Positions 45,390-57,117 are shown, numbered from the stretch's first letter. The stretch: 64,000 bases of DNA from Fragilaria radians (GCA_900642245.1 CAAAJI010000003.1:424112-488111), one strand, 5' to 3'. Numbers and translations: made by a program. Notes: generated by a model from the letters alone, not told the origin.

Positions 45390-47296
45390 TTAATGATTGT
45401 AATCAAGCGGGAGCTTGACACCTGTTCTGCGTCTCACATTTTTCCATTCCTCTCTTCGAAGTGATCCCAACACATCTTCGCAATAGCGAACAATAGTGTG
45501 ATGTATAGAATCACGTTCTTCTTCACCTTCTAGTTCAGAAATAGTTGTCTCAAAGCTTTTTTGATCGACACCCTTCAACTCACTGTCAATTATATCCAAG
45601 ACTCTGAGTGCAGTTTTCGCCCACAGCGCAAAGTGGTGCAAGACCTCTTTTTCCCCACGCACTTGAATTTTCGCATGTCGACGATTTGTGAACCTGGGAA
45701 AAGCAACTTCATCGTTGAGGTCTTCAATATCTTGGGCGATGTTTGTGGGATATTGGGCTAATAACTGACTAACAATTTCTAACAAATGGATCATTGCTGC
45801 CTTTTCGTTCCTTAAGCTAATAGGATGACGAATGTCACGACAGGATCGATAGAAAGCTGGATTGACTGCCATGGTTCTTTGATCCGTTATTCCAAACAAA
45901 GCCCTGCTGACCGCTCCATCATTGATCGATGATGTGATCGCTCTAAGTTCGTCTTCATCGCAAGCGAGAGTACGCAGTAAACTGAATAGGAGTCTTGTAT
46001 TTTCGTTGTTTGAGACACATACTCGGATACACTTTATAGGTGCTACTCCTTCGCCATGTTGGACATCCGGAATAAAATTGTTCGTTGCCTCGATGACGGC
46101 CGAAATTGATTGAGGATTTGAAAATCCAGCAACTGCTGCGTGGAAAGAATCTATTTCACCTCTTGACCAGAATTTAGCTTTCGCAGAGTACAAGGGATCA
46201 TTAGGATCGACAGATAATTGGATTGGTACTTCATTCGGACAAAAACCATCCATTTCGCGATTATCTTCTACTGCAAAGCCATAATTCAATAAAAATCTGT
46301 GATTGCATTTTTGACCATAAGAATCATATACCTGAGCACCAGCAGAAATACCTTGAAGCCTATCAAAATGAATAAATTCGACACAATCATTGTCAGATGG
46401 CAATTAAGGTAGAAAACAAAGAATATGGCATTACAAAAGAGAAGTATTTCAGCGTAACTTACGTTGTGATAGTAAAGGCTTGTCGCTCCTCTTCAAACGT
46501 CCATTTTGTCTCTCGGGGACGATAGTGGTTCAACATATCTGCATGTGGAACTAGGGCGGATGTTCGATGTCCATCGATTTGCAGTCCAAAATTTCGCGAG
46601 CATACGCACATCCTGGCCCATTTGAATTCTTCCAAAGAGCAAAGATCTTCCAGTTCTGGAGCAACCTGACATATGGCGTAGTAGTCTTCGGTAATGGCTT
46701 CATTTCGATCCATGATTTGTGATAGCAAATAACTTCCCTCCAAAAGTTTGTATTCATCAGGCGACCAGAAAATGGGCATGTTTCGGAGAGTACGCGGTAG
46801 AATTTCATAATATGGATGGAAAAATGAATTTTCACCATTGACCTTCCGGTCCCAGAGAATATAGATCATCAGGAAAATATGCTTGGGTGCGTCTAGATCC
46901 AAATTGCTTTTCAAAATTTTTTGTCCCAAAGGTGTTGCTTGTCCCATTTCAACTGTTACAAGGCATTTTCGAGGAATCGTCATGCATAGAGTATCAGAAG
47001 GAATGTGAGTGCGTGCGTAAACTCCTCTCATTTCAGATTCTTCCTGAGAAGTTGGTTCTTTTTTCTCCTCTGCGCCCTCGGTGTCATTGCCAGTTTCATA
47101 AACTCTCAACTTTAACTGAGGATGAAATGAGAGATGTAAACTCAAAAGTTCGAAATAGAATTTCAGAGATATCACCAGCTCAAAGAAAACTTACCATATC
47201 AAAGCTAGCTCCGTTTTCTCTCAACCAGTTTTCGAATCGTTGAAATTTGTCAATGGATTGAGACTTTGCATTGTGAATATGAGAAACACTGGTCAT
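45390..47296 (-). CDS. SET-domain lysine/histidine methyltransferase (LSMT/SETD3-like)
   Basis: Exons 47296-47195, 47115-46463 and 46359-45390, with GT..AG introns of 79 and 103 nt, give 574 aa. Exon 1 supplies the typical opening RFENWLRENGASFDM, which splices in phase to LKLRVYETG. The split SET domain then runs to the second junction: GVYARTHIPSDTLCMTIP, DMLNHYRP (the SAM-pocket NH pair) and, restored by splicing, TLQGISAGAQVYDSYGQKCN with its SYG and NYGF motifs. The remaining 300 residues are the helical substrate-binding half of the family. Members methylate Rubisco, aldolase, actin or other non-histone proteins; the substrate here is open. No plastid leader is seen, which argues against Rubisco. 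Confidence 0.9.
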
Positions 47297-48338
47297 CGAA
47301 ACTCTTCTCTTTCTTTTTTGATCGAGATATACCAATTCTTTTCTCACAATAGACTAATTTTGCAAACTAACAAGTATCTAAGATCTTTTCAGGGAAAACA
47401 AGTCTGTTGTAGTGCCAAAGTTGTCAGGCGATGTCGAGAAGGAAGGTGCACTATTCGTTGGTTATTGATAAACAAAATAGTAGTTACCGTTGGTAAAAAT
47501 ACCGACAACCCAATTTGCCAGTGTATTCGAAATTAGTCTTAACTCAGACAAGATTATACTACATTTTAGAGTTTGAAACTAAAGTAATGTCCAACAGTCC
47601 ACAACCTTCAAAAGGATTATATTTCAGTTAAAAGCATTGTGGATAATTATGATTTAGAAGTACTTGGTTTACGATTGATTCCCCAAACATGCGGGAACAT
47701 TTGGTGGTGTCAACGACTCCGCATGTTTAAACACTTGCTCACTTGGAGTTGATGTCACGGAAAGATATTACGACTTCCTTCTTGCGCAGGCCACATTGGG
47801 ATATCTGGTGCACTTTGTATGCCACCACTCCAGCAGTTAAGAACTCGAACTCTTACGGCTAACAATCCCCATCAAATATGCTTCAAATTCTTGAGCTGCG
47901 ACAAGACTTAGCTTTGCATATTCCAAATTACTCAAGGACATTGAAATGTCAACAGAAGTGAGAGGCCTCTAGTCAGTGTGTGTCTTGTATAAAAATTCAT
48001 CATCACTTTCCCTTCCACATTGGGATTTTGAAGGAATAAAACTGCCTCCTCAATATCTGCTGAAGATTGCTGGTTCAGATTGCCTGAATTAGCAAATTGC
48101 TTCACTCATTGGACAGATAACTACTTTGGTGTTTCCTCCTCAACATCACTTTCCAATGTACTACTACCTTTACGTTGTTCCGGGGATCCAACAAAGTACC
48201 CCATAGGGCACATGAATTAAGATTCATAAAATGATTGCAAAATTCATTGTATAACAAACAATGACTTGCTTCCAACTTCTTTCTCACGTCAACAAAAAGG
48301 TTTCTTCACCTTAACGATTCATGAATTATGTTTGTCTT

Positions 48339-48882
48339 CTAGAAAAAGAAGTTGGATTGGTAAAGTTGAACATTTTTGCACGAATTAAACTGCTTGTCTT
48401 GAATTCCTTGGCGAACCTCAAACATAAATATGCTCCTTGAATAGGAAATAAAAAAGGAGTCAGACAGCCTATCATTATCCGCATCATTGGCATCCTCTTC
48501 AACCATTGTATCAACATAGTCTTCATGCTCTTGTTCCTGGTTTTCCTTGTCTGTTTTGACCTTTATAAATCGCAAGGAAGGATCCACTGCCGAATTCAGA
48601 GAATGGAAAACAAGAAGGTGATGTGTATTGTCCCAATCTTCACAAGCCTTCACCATATTTTAGCAACTAACCCACAGTATCATTGACAATCTTGATACAA
48701 TTGGAAAACCTTAACTCCATCTCACCATTTATCGTTGTACTATTTTGTGATCCTTGAACTGTCTTGGCCTCCAGAGTGTAAATTCTCATGAAAAGCCCTT
48801 GGATCGCATGTCTGATGTTGAAAACTGCAAGCAATTGTCTGCTATATCCTTCTTTATAACATCTTTCTTTTTGTAGCTTCAT
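48339..48882 (-). pseudogene. Possible decayed gene
   Basis: Two adjoining minus-strand frames, 48882-48667 and 48656-48339, are in different phases. The first begins with ATG (MKLQKERCYKEGYSRQLLAV); the second holds VKACEDWDNTHHLLVFHSLN and then an acidic run (EQEHEDYVDTMVEEDANDAD). Both read more like protein than random AT-rich DNA, and a frameshift or intron between them is needed. Not recognised; weak. Confidence 0.2.
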
Positions 48883-49879
48883 GAAATAAATTCATTCTAG
48901 TTGTATTTCAAGATGGTAAAGTCAAGTTTCCTTACATACTTCTCGCAATTGTGATGACATCTTGCAGCAACTGATCTTTGGAGATGCTGAAAGGCTGCAG
49001 TGATACTACGGTCCACTATGCCTAGTATATTTGGATCATACATACATATACTCTCAAACTTCCATAACAAAAGCGCTAATTATGGTCATCAGAAAGCTTG
49101 ATGAGGACTTTTTGTCAATTTCTTTAAAACTTACTTCTTTCAATAAAAGTATGATGAGCATGGTGCCGTGAGCGTAATTGAGGTATCTCATGTTAAGGTG
49201 AATGTGAGTAATCTTTGCGTTTATTTTCTACAGTCTTGATTCGAGATTGTCGAGCATTTACAATAGTATATCTGTGTTTGTGTCCCAATTTAATGATTAT
49301 GACTGTATATGACTCTCAATGACTGGCGGCTTTTAGGAAATTTGATGATTAGTAAAGAAGAAAACATGTAATCAAACTATTCTTGTTCCTTGTACTACAT
49401 AATTCACCAAAGCGACACGAAAACAAATAAACTTGATTTGTGAACTAGGGGGGACTGCAAATGTGCAAACTCTGTATCTTGAGTCAGACTTATGCTCCAG
49501 ATAGAAAGATTCTACATCGTTTGAGTAACCTGCTTGACGGAATTGGAAAAATGAATTGGATTTCGTGCTCTGAAATTCTTTTATCTTCCTGGCATAAAAG
49601 TAATTGCCTTCAATGACTATAATTTATGATGCGGAAAAATGAACATATTATTTTTCCTTGAGGTGAGTATGTACTATTTATCCTGACTCAAAATTTAGAA
49701 TTGTCAATCCCCTCACGCCATTTTCAGATGTGTATCACAGTGACTCTTTCTTTGATATCATCTGAGTACTTTGTCCCATTAAGGACTGTGTATAATCCAA
49801 GCATTTGCCTTGAGAGGCGAAGCAAAATCCCCAGCATTTAGATTAGAGATCAAGTGCAAATTAGCGGGAGAGAGTCGTC

Positions 49880-49972
49880 ATGGTATTTGTTATACTGATA
49901 CTCGGTGGACCAGTGGCTCGAACCGAACCCTGGAAGCCTGCCTATATGGTACTACCGGTAGGTAACGACTAA
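49880..49972 (+). other. Possible upstream ORF of the VTC1-like gene
   Basis: A 30-codon ATG frame (MVFVILILGGPVARTE and on) ends 68 nt before the main start. It contains the CTACCGGTAG palindrome, so if that palindrome is a promoter element the ORF may not be transcribed. Confidence 0.25.
49952..49961. promoter_or_regulatory. CTACNNGTAG palindrome (CTACCGGTAG)
   Basis: A perfect 10-bp palindrome ending 79 nt before the VTC1-like start codon. It is identical to the one upstream of the cyclophilin gene and close to the one upstream of the golgin-like gene. Confidence 0.45.
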
Positions 49973-50040
49973 TCACGATACCACTCCTTCATTCATTGAA
50001 TCTACTTATACCATTACGAAACTGCAACATTTGAAACGAA

Positions 50041-50774
50041 ATGCCGTCCTCGGAGAAAACAGCACTTTTACCTTCCAACGCAAGTGGGAGCGGCTCAAGT
50101 TACTATTTCTTACAGGGTGAAAGAGCGGAAGGGGCAAATGGTCTTGTTCGTGATGCTGACGGCGGAGAAGTCATTGATATTGTTCCTGATGGAGCAACAG
50201 GAGAAGATTTTGCAAGTCGTCCTGTTGGCCAAAAGGTAAGTAATTTGATTTCGATAACCAGAGTGAAGCATATTTCGACTTACGATAGAGAGGAAACTTT
50301 TTCTAGCCAGCTCCATCAATTCGAACGATTGCTTCTCCGGAACCGAACTTTTGGCAAAAGTTATTCCAAAGGGGCTCTGCGTCCACAACTGCCAACGGTC
50401 GTGCATATGGTGAAGTAGGAACACTCTTACGAGAGCGTAAGGTACCTATCAAAGTTGAGCCCAAAGTTTTCTTTGCAAATGAGCGAACATTCCTTGCATG
50501 GCTGCATGCTTCAGTATTACTCGCTGGGGCATCTGTTGCTATCGTTGCATTTGCTGACGCAAATCCTCTCTCTCAACTCTATGGTGTCATCTTGCTTCCA
50601 GTTGCAATTGCGTTCATTTGCTACAGCATGTATCAGTACGCCAGACGTGCAGCGATGATTCGCCGAAAAGATCCTGGTCCATATGAAGATACAGTTGGAC
50701 CCACTGTCCTTGCAGTTATGTTAATGATCTCCATTCTTGCTCAATTTGCCCTAAAAGTTTACACTCTCATTTGA
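50041..50774 (+). CDS. VTC1-like (DUF202) membrane protein
   Basis: Exons 50041-50235 and 50307-50774, with a 71-nt GT..AG intron in phase 0, give 220 aa. Residues 1-115 are polar, Ser/Gly/Asp-rich and unlike the short N-terminus of yeast Vtc1. Then comes the conserved VEPKVFFANERTFLAWLH and three TM helices at about 127-149, 155-175 and 195-214, with the basic loop YARRAAMIRRKDPGPYEDTV between the last two. This three-helix domain forms the polyphosphate channel of the vacuolar transporter chaperone complex. The SPX and catalytic domains are absent, so it would be an accessory, channel-forming subunit that needs a Vtc4-like partner. Without the splice the conserved domain would be out of frame with the start. 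Confidence 0.88.
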
Positions 50775-50966
50775 GTGAAAAATTATATAATGGCATACAT
50801 ATAAGTTACTAACACTGTTATACGTTAAAATTTCTTTTCTTATTGCAAAAGATTCTTTACTTCGATGTGGTCATTACAACCTGTTGGATGCCATTGATGC
50901 TCAACTTATTCATTGCCTCGCCTCTTCATGGAAATTAAGATTGTGAGTGTATGACTTAAAAGAAAG

Positions 50967-51602
50967 CTAAAATTCTTGACCCCTCGTCAATTCGTCATAA
51001 ATATGTTGAGGGTTTTTCGCTTTCACTTTTTTCCCAGTAATCGAAGCTACAACCTCTTCCCAAATGCCATCAAAATAAAAATACTTCTTGCCCTTTAGTT
51101 CCTTGATCTTCTCTAAGTGCTTCTTAGTCTCATCGCGCATGTTGTACGACTCGATTATAGCTTTTTCACTCTGTCTAAGTAGATCACGCTCTTCGTTTAT
51201 CTTTTCCTTATATTCCCCTTCGATTTCTTTCACTTTAGAAGCCGCTTCGTTCATCGCGACCTGAGCGTCGTCTAGCTCTAGTTTAATCTTTGCTACAGTT
51301 TTCGCCTTAACCTCGAGCTCTGCTTTCTTGATAGTAAGCTTTTCAATCTTTGCTGCCAGATCAGATTGGACTTCCTTAAGCCTGGCTTTGGCCTCCGTAA
51401 GCTTTGTATCACAACTGAGCACCTCTTTACGGAAAGAGGCTATCTCCTCTTCTACTGTTTTCAAATGGTTGCCGAGAGTTAACTTATCTTGCACAAAATT
51501 TAATGTTGCTTCCTTTACTGCAGTGTCGCACGCACAGCCATGCTGAGACGCATCAATTGACGCGAGAGAGAAGGCTAGAACGATTGCACACTTGAGCTTC
51601 AT
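50967..51602 (-). CDS. Secreted coiled-coil protein, CxC type
   Basis: A 211-aa protein of unknown function. The ATG at 51602 opens a signal peptide (MKLKCAIVLAFSLASIDA, cleavage near residue 18). Cys23 and Cys25 (CAC) follow, then Cys64, 38 residues later. Residues about 35-165 are one Lys/Glu-rich coiled coil, and the tail is aromatic and basic (YFYFDGIWEEVVASITGKK). The plan mirrors the protein at 2825-3826 without its long acidic insert. The cysteines could cross-link coils in the secretory pathway. It is convergent with the VTC1-like gene. Confidence 0.75.
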   Translation of the reverse strand: MKLKCAIVLAFSLASIDASQHGCACDTAVKEATLNFVQDKLTLGNHLKTVEEEIASFRKEVLSCDTKLTEAKARLKEVQSDLAAKIEKLTIKKAELEVKAKTVAKIKLELDDAQVAMNEAASKVKEIEGEYKEKINEERDLLRQSEKAIIESYNMRDETKKHLEKIKELKGKKYFYFDGIWEEVVASITGKKVKAKNPQHIYDELTRGQEF

Positions 51603-54047
51603 GCAAATTAAGTCACGAATTCAACTGTGACAATGAAAAAAAGTTTGCAAGAGTGGCAAGTAGTATGATGTCCACGTAGACATGAGAATCATACACAAAA
51701 TCTCATTCTACTCTCCAATTAATTCGTATTCTTACTCTACATAACATCAAATCTTGCTCTCCCTATTTAATGCATGCACACTTCGTCATATTTCATGTAA
51801 TTTACAGCGTTATGCAACTTTCTAGTTCCATTTACTCCTAATTTTTGAGGATAACAAATGAGTTGGTAGATATTGTGACAATCAGGTATTTTGCATATGT
51901 GGCTTAGGTAAAATCAATAGCTCATGTGGCAATGAGTAAGAGAAAGAAAAATCAGAGATAGAGCAGGTGGAAACTGTGATTTACTTGGTGGGAAAAGGAA
52001 CATACATATTTATCACAATGCATGGATTCATAATCTGCTCTCTGGAAAGCAGTTGATGTCTTTCTCTGATAGACTAAGAAGAGAATATATTTTTGCTCAA
52101 TATCATGCATTGGAGGTGATAGCTCTTTGTTTATTGGAGTTTAATGCTTTTCATAGCCTTTTCTTTAATATGTCTGCATGTTGCCAGGTTGCTACATTGT
52201 GTTTTTTTAAGGATTGATTGAGACGCATACTATACTATTAACCTCCGTTCAACAAACTACATAACAAAGTCAGGAAAAAATCGTTAAGGCATCATTTACA
52301 AATAGATCAATCTAGAATAGGGTAAAGAGAATCCTAGCACAGGGAATCTCCAATGATACAAATTAATGCTAGTTTAGTTATTTCGCTTGTTACCAAGAAA
52401 CTCAATTTTATCTCCCGATCATGTCCTCAACTTTGTTCTACCATTGGACAGTGTATGGTAAAAATTAGACTTCGTTTGAAATGAACAGTTCAATAGGTAT
52501 ATAGTCTTGAGTTTCTTGTTATTAAGCAGGGAGTAAATACACTCCAGTAGAGCAATGACGAGAAGCCATGGTAACACAGAAGTTCAAAAATAGAATCATA
52601 AATCACGAGATTGTAACCTAAGCAAATCTTTACGTATTTCTACTACTAAGGTTGGCTACCAAATTTTCAAGTAATCCTTGTATCTTTCCGCTTGAGTCTT
52701 GATTCTCACCAGTTTTGTTGCTTATTCCTACATCCTTTGCATTGTTACTCGTTGGTTGTCTAGATTATTTTTTGAAATTCAAACATATATATTCCAATCT
52801 TTTTCCTTAATTTCTTTCACATGTATTACTTAAACGCTTGATTATGTGATAAAATCATCAAACATGAAAGGTACCATTTGACTAGTGCATTCGCTTCCTC
52901 TCAAACAGGGTACATCGTCATGAATATAGAAAAAAATGCATTCATTCCGAATGAGTGCTATCTGTATTTTGGATGTATCCAATGTCTTCCACTTAAAAGT
53001 TGCCGGAATCACTAGTGCGAAGAGAAAATATGATGTGGTGAAGTAACCGATCCCTGATGAAAGGATAGCACACTTTTCAAATTCCTTTGATTTGAAAAAG
53101 TATCAAACAAACCTTTGAACCAGCCAAAATCTCTGATAACCAATGGCAAAAGAAAGGCCAAACTATCATGGATGAGTAATTGCAGATCATGATAGAAAGC
53201 CAAAATTGCATGTGCTAATTATTGGCCATACAGTCGCTGCTAAGAAGGACAACCATAGGTAACTTCATCAATGATCTGATTTTGCAGGTCAAGTGACCTA
53301 GGCATACTAACTGAAGACAAATGAACCCTATAATTCATTCCATTTGATTGTGCGTAATGATTTGTGGGAAGTTCGAGTTTTTTGGCATGTTTTGTGAAAG
53401 GCTTCAATATGGATTTCTATTCGTGTACACTACTATGGAATTGGATTGATGGTAGCATGATGGTTTTTCTTTGTTAATAATTTCATGACTTCTGATGTTG
53501 TAGCGTTTTGATCAGAATAATATCAAATCACAATCAACAATTTTTAGGAGTCTAAAAGTCATTGCACCCATTCTAAACATTATCGTACAGGGAAAAAATA
53601 GACCTTTATCAAAGTGCAACTTTTATCTTGACCATTTTGAGGAGAGATGTCCATTAAGGTTTCTCTATGGTTTAAATTACTTGCATATTCTGTATTAATT
53701 CAAAGAATTTCGTTCTTAGTTTTTTCCCAAACCTTTACAAAAGGGTGAAAGAGCACAGCTTAGTTAAAGTTGATTCAAATTTGTATGGCTCTATCAGTTT
53801 CTGAGACTGAGATTATCACTTCTGTACAGGATTTAGTTTGGATTAAAAGGTACTGGAAACAATGATATTACCATTTAAGCTGTCAATGTTATTGCTTGTG
53901 GATTGCAAGGGAATAAAGGATCTGATGAATGGGTGGCACGTTTGATACCATTTATAACCTGAATCAAAGAGAAGCATTATTTGAGGAAATTTAGCTTTGT
54001 GTGACTATTTGTATACTGTAAAATCTCCAACCCTACCTACTTTGAAG
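51603..54047. other. Long AT-rich gap
   Basis: About 2.4 kb. An inverted repeat (ATGTC, six bases, GACAT) at 51668-51683 lies 65 nt upstream of the secreted coiled-coil gene. A 63-codon minus-strand frame at 53012-53203 is not convincing. A short discoidin-like peptide is at 53879-53962. No intact gene seen. Confidence 0.5.
53879..53962 (+). pseudogene. Possible remnant of an F5/8 type C (discoidin) domain
   Basis: Twenty-seven codons between TAA and TGA contain VIACGLQGNKGSDEWVARL. This resembles the V..V.TQG....DEWV.S(Y/F) strand of discoidin domains. No flanking part of the domain is readable, so it may be a relic or chance. Confidence 0.2.
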
Positions 54048-54659
54048 ATGAGTGGCGATTCTCTTGAACCCAGACGGAGGAGTACATCGACATCCAAGAG
54101 AGAGAGAACCATTGGTATGGGATGGGAGGGAAGAGGATGTCCCGTTTTAATCCGAGGAACGACGCAGGAATATCGGCAAGCGCTTTTATCTGTTGTTCGA
54201 CCCGATGATATATGCGTTGAAATTGGGTCTGCGGCGGGTGTGACGACTCAAATCCTAGCTCGCAGGTCCTTGCGAACGATCGGGGTGGATGCATCTCTTC
54301 ATGAGATTGAAGGAGCACGAGATGCAGCTGTAAGGAAGGGGTGGGATATGACATACGGGGTAACATCGCGACTGCAATTTGTCGTTGCCCAAATTTCTTG
54401 TAAGAGTGACGAGGAATGTGAAGCATCCTTGAGCCCACTTTTGGACTGCTTGGCACAGGTCCATGAACACAAATTATCCGATGTCACTTTGTTGGCAATC
54501 GATATTGCTGGTACAGCACCATTGGAAATTATATCACCTCTTATAGTGAAGCTCCGACGTTTGATGAAACCAAGAGTCACTGTGGTCAAGAATTTGGCGT
54601 TGAAAAAACTGTTAGTCGCAGTGGAAGCTGGCGAGGAACTGCTCCCCGAGGACTGTTGA
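54048..54659 (+). CDS. Small class I SAM-dependent methyltransferase-like protein
   Basis: A 203-aa protein. The frame is open upstream only to a TTG, so the ATG at 54048 is used. Residues 1-20 are Arg/Ser-rich. Motif I is ICVEIGSAAGVTTQIL at 55-70, the acidic residue after strand 2 is in RTIGVDAS, and motif IV is LLAIDIAGTAP. The chain ends soon after strand 5, so it is a minimal Rossmann core, or an enzyme missing the last strands. Substrate unknown. It is convergent with the cyclophilin gene. Confidence 0.7.
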   Translation: MSGDSLEPRRRSTSTSKRERTIGMGWEGRGCPVLIRGTTQEYRQALLSVVRPDDICVEIGSAAGVTTQILARRSLRTIGVDASLHEIEGARDAAVRKGWDMTYGVTSRLQFVVAQISCKSDEECEASLSPLLDCLAQVHEHKLSDVTLLAIDIAGTAPLEIISPLIVKLRRLMKPRVTVVKNLALKKLLVAVEAGEELLPEDC

Positions 54660-55032
54660 TCAATAGATTCGATGCGCCAAGAATATAATTTTTACATTCT
54701 ACAACTCCTGCTATTTTGAAATTCTTGAGTAATTTTTCACTCAGTGTAAGAATAACTCGGAGTTCATTTTTTACTTTTATCTTTATTGCATCAATTAGAC
54801 CTCTAGATTTCGTTGTGCGATGCTCCCGATGTCGCCTAGAATGCTAGGGTTCTGAGTGGACAAATAGTTGAATTTGGATTTACGGTAGTACATCCGTGTC
54901 GAATGTCAATAGTTCTATTCAAATGTTCCTCACCATAATGCCTGCTGTCCACAACGAAAGGTTGGATGATATCAACTAGGGAGGCTTTCCTTGCCCAAAA
55001 CAAAGTATTGGCTGGGTTTGAAGCACTCTTAT
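54660..55032. other. Convergent 3' spacer
   Basis: About 370 bp between the stops of two convergent genes; nothing is seen in it. Confidence 0.6.
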
Positions 55033-55950
55033 TCACTTTTTCGCCTCTTGTTCACTCCGTTCACTCTCATCAACAACTTCGCAAGCAACAATATAATCCA
55101 AATTCGGAAAATCGGCTCGAAATTGTTCTGTGACACCTTCTCGCGTCAGACGGCCTTGCGTTGGCCCTTTTTCACCATATCCAGTATATATTTGATCCAA
55201 CGTGACGAAGGAATGCTTCCCAACCAATTCACCCCATGGTACTTCCCAGGGACTTCCACCTCCGAGTGGTCTTGACGGTGTCAACGATACAATGAATTGA
55301 TTCGACCGTGAATTAGGACCTGATCCAGCATACGCCAAATAGCCTTTGGCAAATCGCTTTACCCCTTTATCGTTTTCCCTAAAATCAGACCCCTCCGGGA
55401 GCCAGTTGGGGTCGTCATGGATGGTGGAACGGTACTTTCGACTCCAGGTTGGATCGCTAGAGAGCCCAAATTGGCATAAGAATCCTCTCAGACATCGCAT
55501 CATTGGTACCGTGGATGAAAAATAACCCTTTTGAACCATATCCACAAATCTTCCTGCCCCTTCAGGAGCCCACTTATGGTGAACTAGAATATTCCAAGGC
55601 CCTTTGGTTGTGTGACAGCAAATTAAACTAAGTTGTCCACCCTGCGGAGGATCCACCATGTGACGATTTCCTTTTTCGGGTCTGAGTTCACTATCAGAAA
55701 GGTCATCTATCGAACGATATGGACATTGTGATAATCGCCGAGTCATATTCATGCCATCGGGTAAGCTACTTGCCGAAAGTATGGAAACTACCAGCGGCTT
55801 AGGATTAATGGCTCCCTGTTCGTATAACCTTTTCCCGTCAGGGTCTGATCTTAAAAATACAAAGACTACAATCGAAAGAACAACGAATCCAAATAAGGAT
55901 AATCGAGTAGAGTCATTAGACTTCGACAAGCCTCGCTGAATTACTACCAT
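55033..55950 (-). CDS. Membrane-anchored cyclophilin-type peptidyl-prolyl isomerase
   Basis: A 305-aa protein. The ATG at 55950 is used, not the TTG four codons upstream. One TM helix at about residues 21-35 (LFGFVVLSIVVFVFL) should anchor it in a secretory-pathway or plastid-envelope membrane, with the enzyme domain from about 110. Cyclophilin landmarks: WNILVHHKWAPEGAGRFVDM, then VPMMRCLRGFLCQFGL carrying the catalytic Arg, Phe and Gln, then GYLAYAGSGPNSRSNQFIVS, and TLDQIYTGYGEKGPTQG near the end. Two inserts around the SDPTWSRKY and PWEVPWGELVG segments make it larger than cyclophilin A. It would speed proline isomerisation during folding; clients are unknown. Confidence 0.88.
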   Translation of the reverse strand: MVVIQRGLSKSNDSTRLSLFGFVVLSIVVFVFLRSDPDGKRLYEQGAINPKPLVVSILSASSLPDGMNMTRRLSQCPYRSIDDLSDSELRPEKGNRHMVDPPQGGQLSLICCHTTKGPWNILVHHKWAPEGAGRFVDMVQKGYFSSTVPMMRCLRGFLCQFGLSSDPTWSRKYRSTIHDDPNWLPEGSDFRENDKGVKRFAKGYLAYAGSGPNSRSNQFIVSLTPSRPLGGGSPWEVPWGELVGKHSFVTLDQIYTGYGEKGPTQGRLTREGVTEQFRADFPNLDYIVACEVVDESERSEQEAKK

Positions 55951-57117
55951 AGCATTCCACAATCTTGCCGCAAACGTTAAAGCAACAATATCCTGAGTGA
56001 AATTTCCTAGTGATTATACAAAAACTACCAGTCCAGATCTACCGGTAGTTTCAATTCCACTTTTTTCAATTCTTCCGATCCCTTTAATGACGGATATAAA
56101 TTATAAACGGGTCACTCGGTAGATATTAAATATGAAAAAAGAATTATAGCCCATGGAGCACCTCTACTTAGGAAAGAAATCCCCTTTTGAAAAAATAAAA
56201 TAAGATCAAAAAGGTAATTTCTGTTTGAATGAAGCTTTGAACTGCTCAGCAAATGAAATGTTTCAAAATCAATCAGCAAATTCCGATTTATTTTTGGCAC
56301 ATTGAAATTGGGGAGATTGGAGAATCATGATATTTTAAAAACTATACTTTTATGTTTGTTTGAAATTAGGTTTGTTTCCAGAGACTCTTCTGGAAACCAC
56401 ATTCAAATGTGATATGCAGTAAGTAGGGAGAAAACTGGTACATCTCCATTTCATTCTAGGGGGATATTCCTATTTGCTTCTAATTGGAGTGCATGTATAA
56501 AGTTTCCAAATAAATATAAGGTTTTTGAGTTGAATTGCATTTTTGACATACATGTGACCCTCGTTTGGTTATGAACCCAAATTCTACAGACTTTATTGCT
56601 CCTCGGAGCTCGCAGTTCTTTTTGGATTACCTAAATAAATGTACGATTGGCTGAGATTTTTCCTTGTCACCAAACCTCGATAATTCGTTTTTTTGTCTTA
56701 CCGTAGCGAAAGTACACAATGTATGAAATAGAACAGAAGTACTCGATTTCTGCGTAAAGAACTGAGTAGGTAACACGGTTTGGAAATAAAAAATCAAGGC
56801 TGACTACTGGAATACTCGGTTCCGATTGAAGCACACAAATAACAGAGATCAGCCAACCACATCGCCTCAGATCTCAGACTCCGTTTTTACTTTTCAATTC
56901 AATCAACGGGAAAATCACTCGAAGCTTTCGATAAGACAAATCTTTTCATATCCTTGAAGATGTGAGTGCATGATTTCTGGAGATGATGTAGATGACTTGT
57001 GAACGACCTAGCTGGCTTTCTTCTTTCCTTTTATCGCTCCGTGCTCTTGAAAACTAACGTCACATGTTTCTTTCGCATAAGATTCCGAATTCCGTCGAGT
57101 TACTACCCTAAGTTGTT
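55951..57117. other. Divergent intergenic region
   Basis: About 1.2 kb between the divergent cyclophilin and NF-YA genes, holding their promoters. Only the palindrome near the cyclophilin start was recognised. Confidence 0.6.
56039..56048. promoter_or_regulatory. CTACNNGTAG palindrome (CTACCGGTAG)
   Basis: A perfect 10-bp palindrome 88 nt upstream of the cyclophilin start codon, identical to the one upstream of the VTC1-like gene. A further CTACC half-site lies about 15 bp closer to the gene. Confidence 0.45.

Larger units (their letters stand above)
47297..50040. other. Long AT-rich gap
   Basis: About 2.7 kb without a confident gene. Minus-strand open frames at 48339-48882 look partly coding and are listed separately. 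The last 170 bp hold a possible 30-codon upstream ORF and the CTACCGGTAG palindrome of the VTC1-like gene. Confidence 0.5.
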
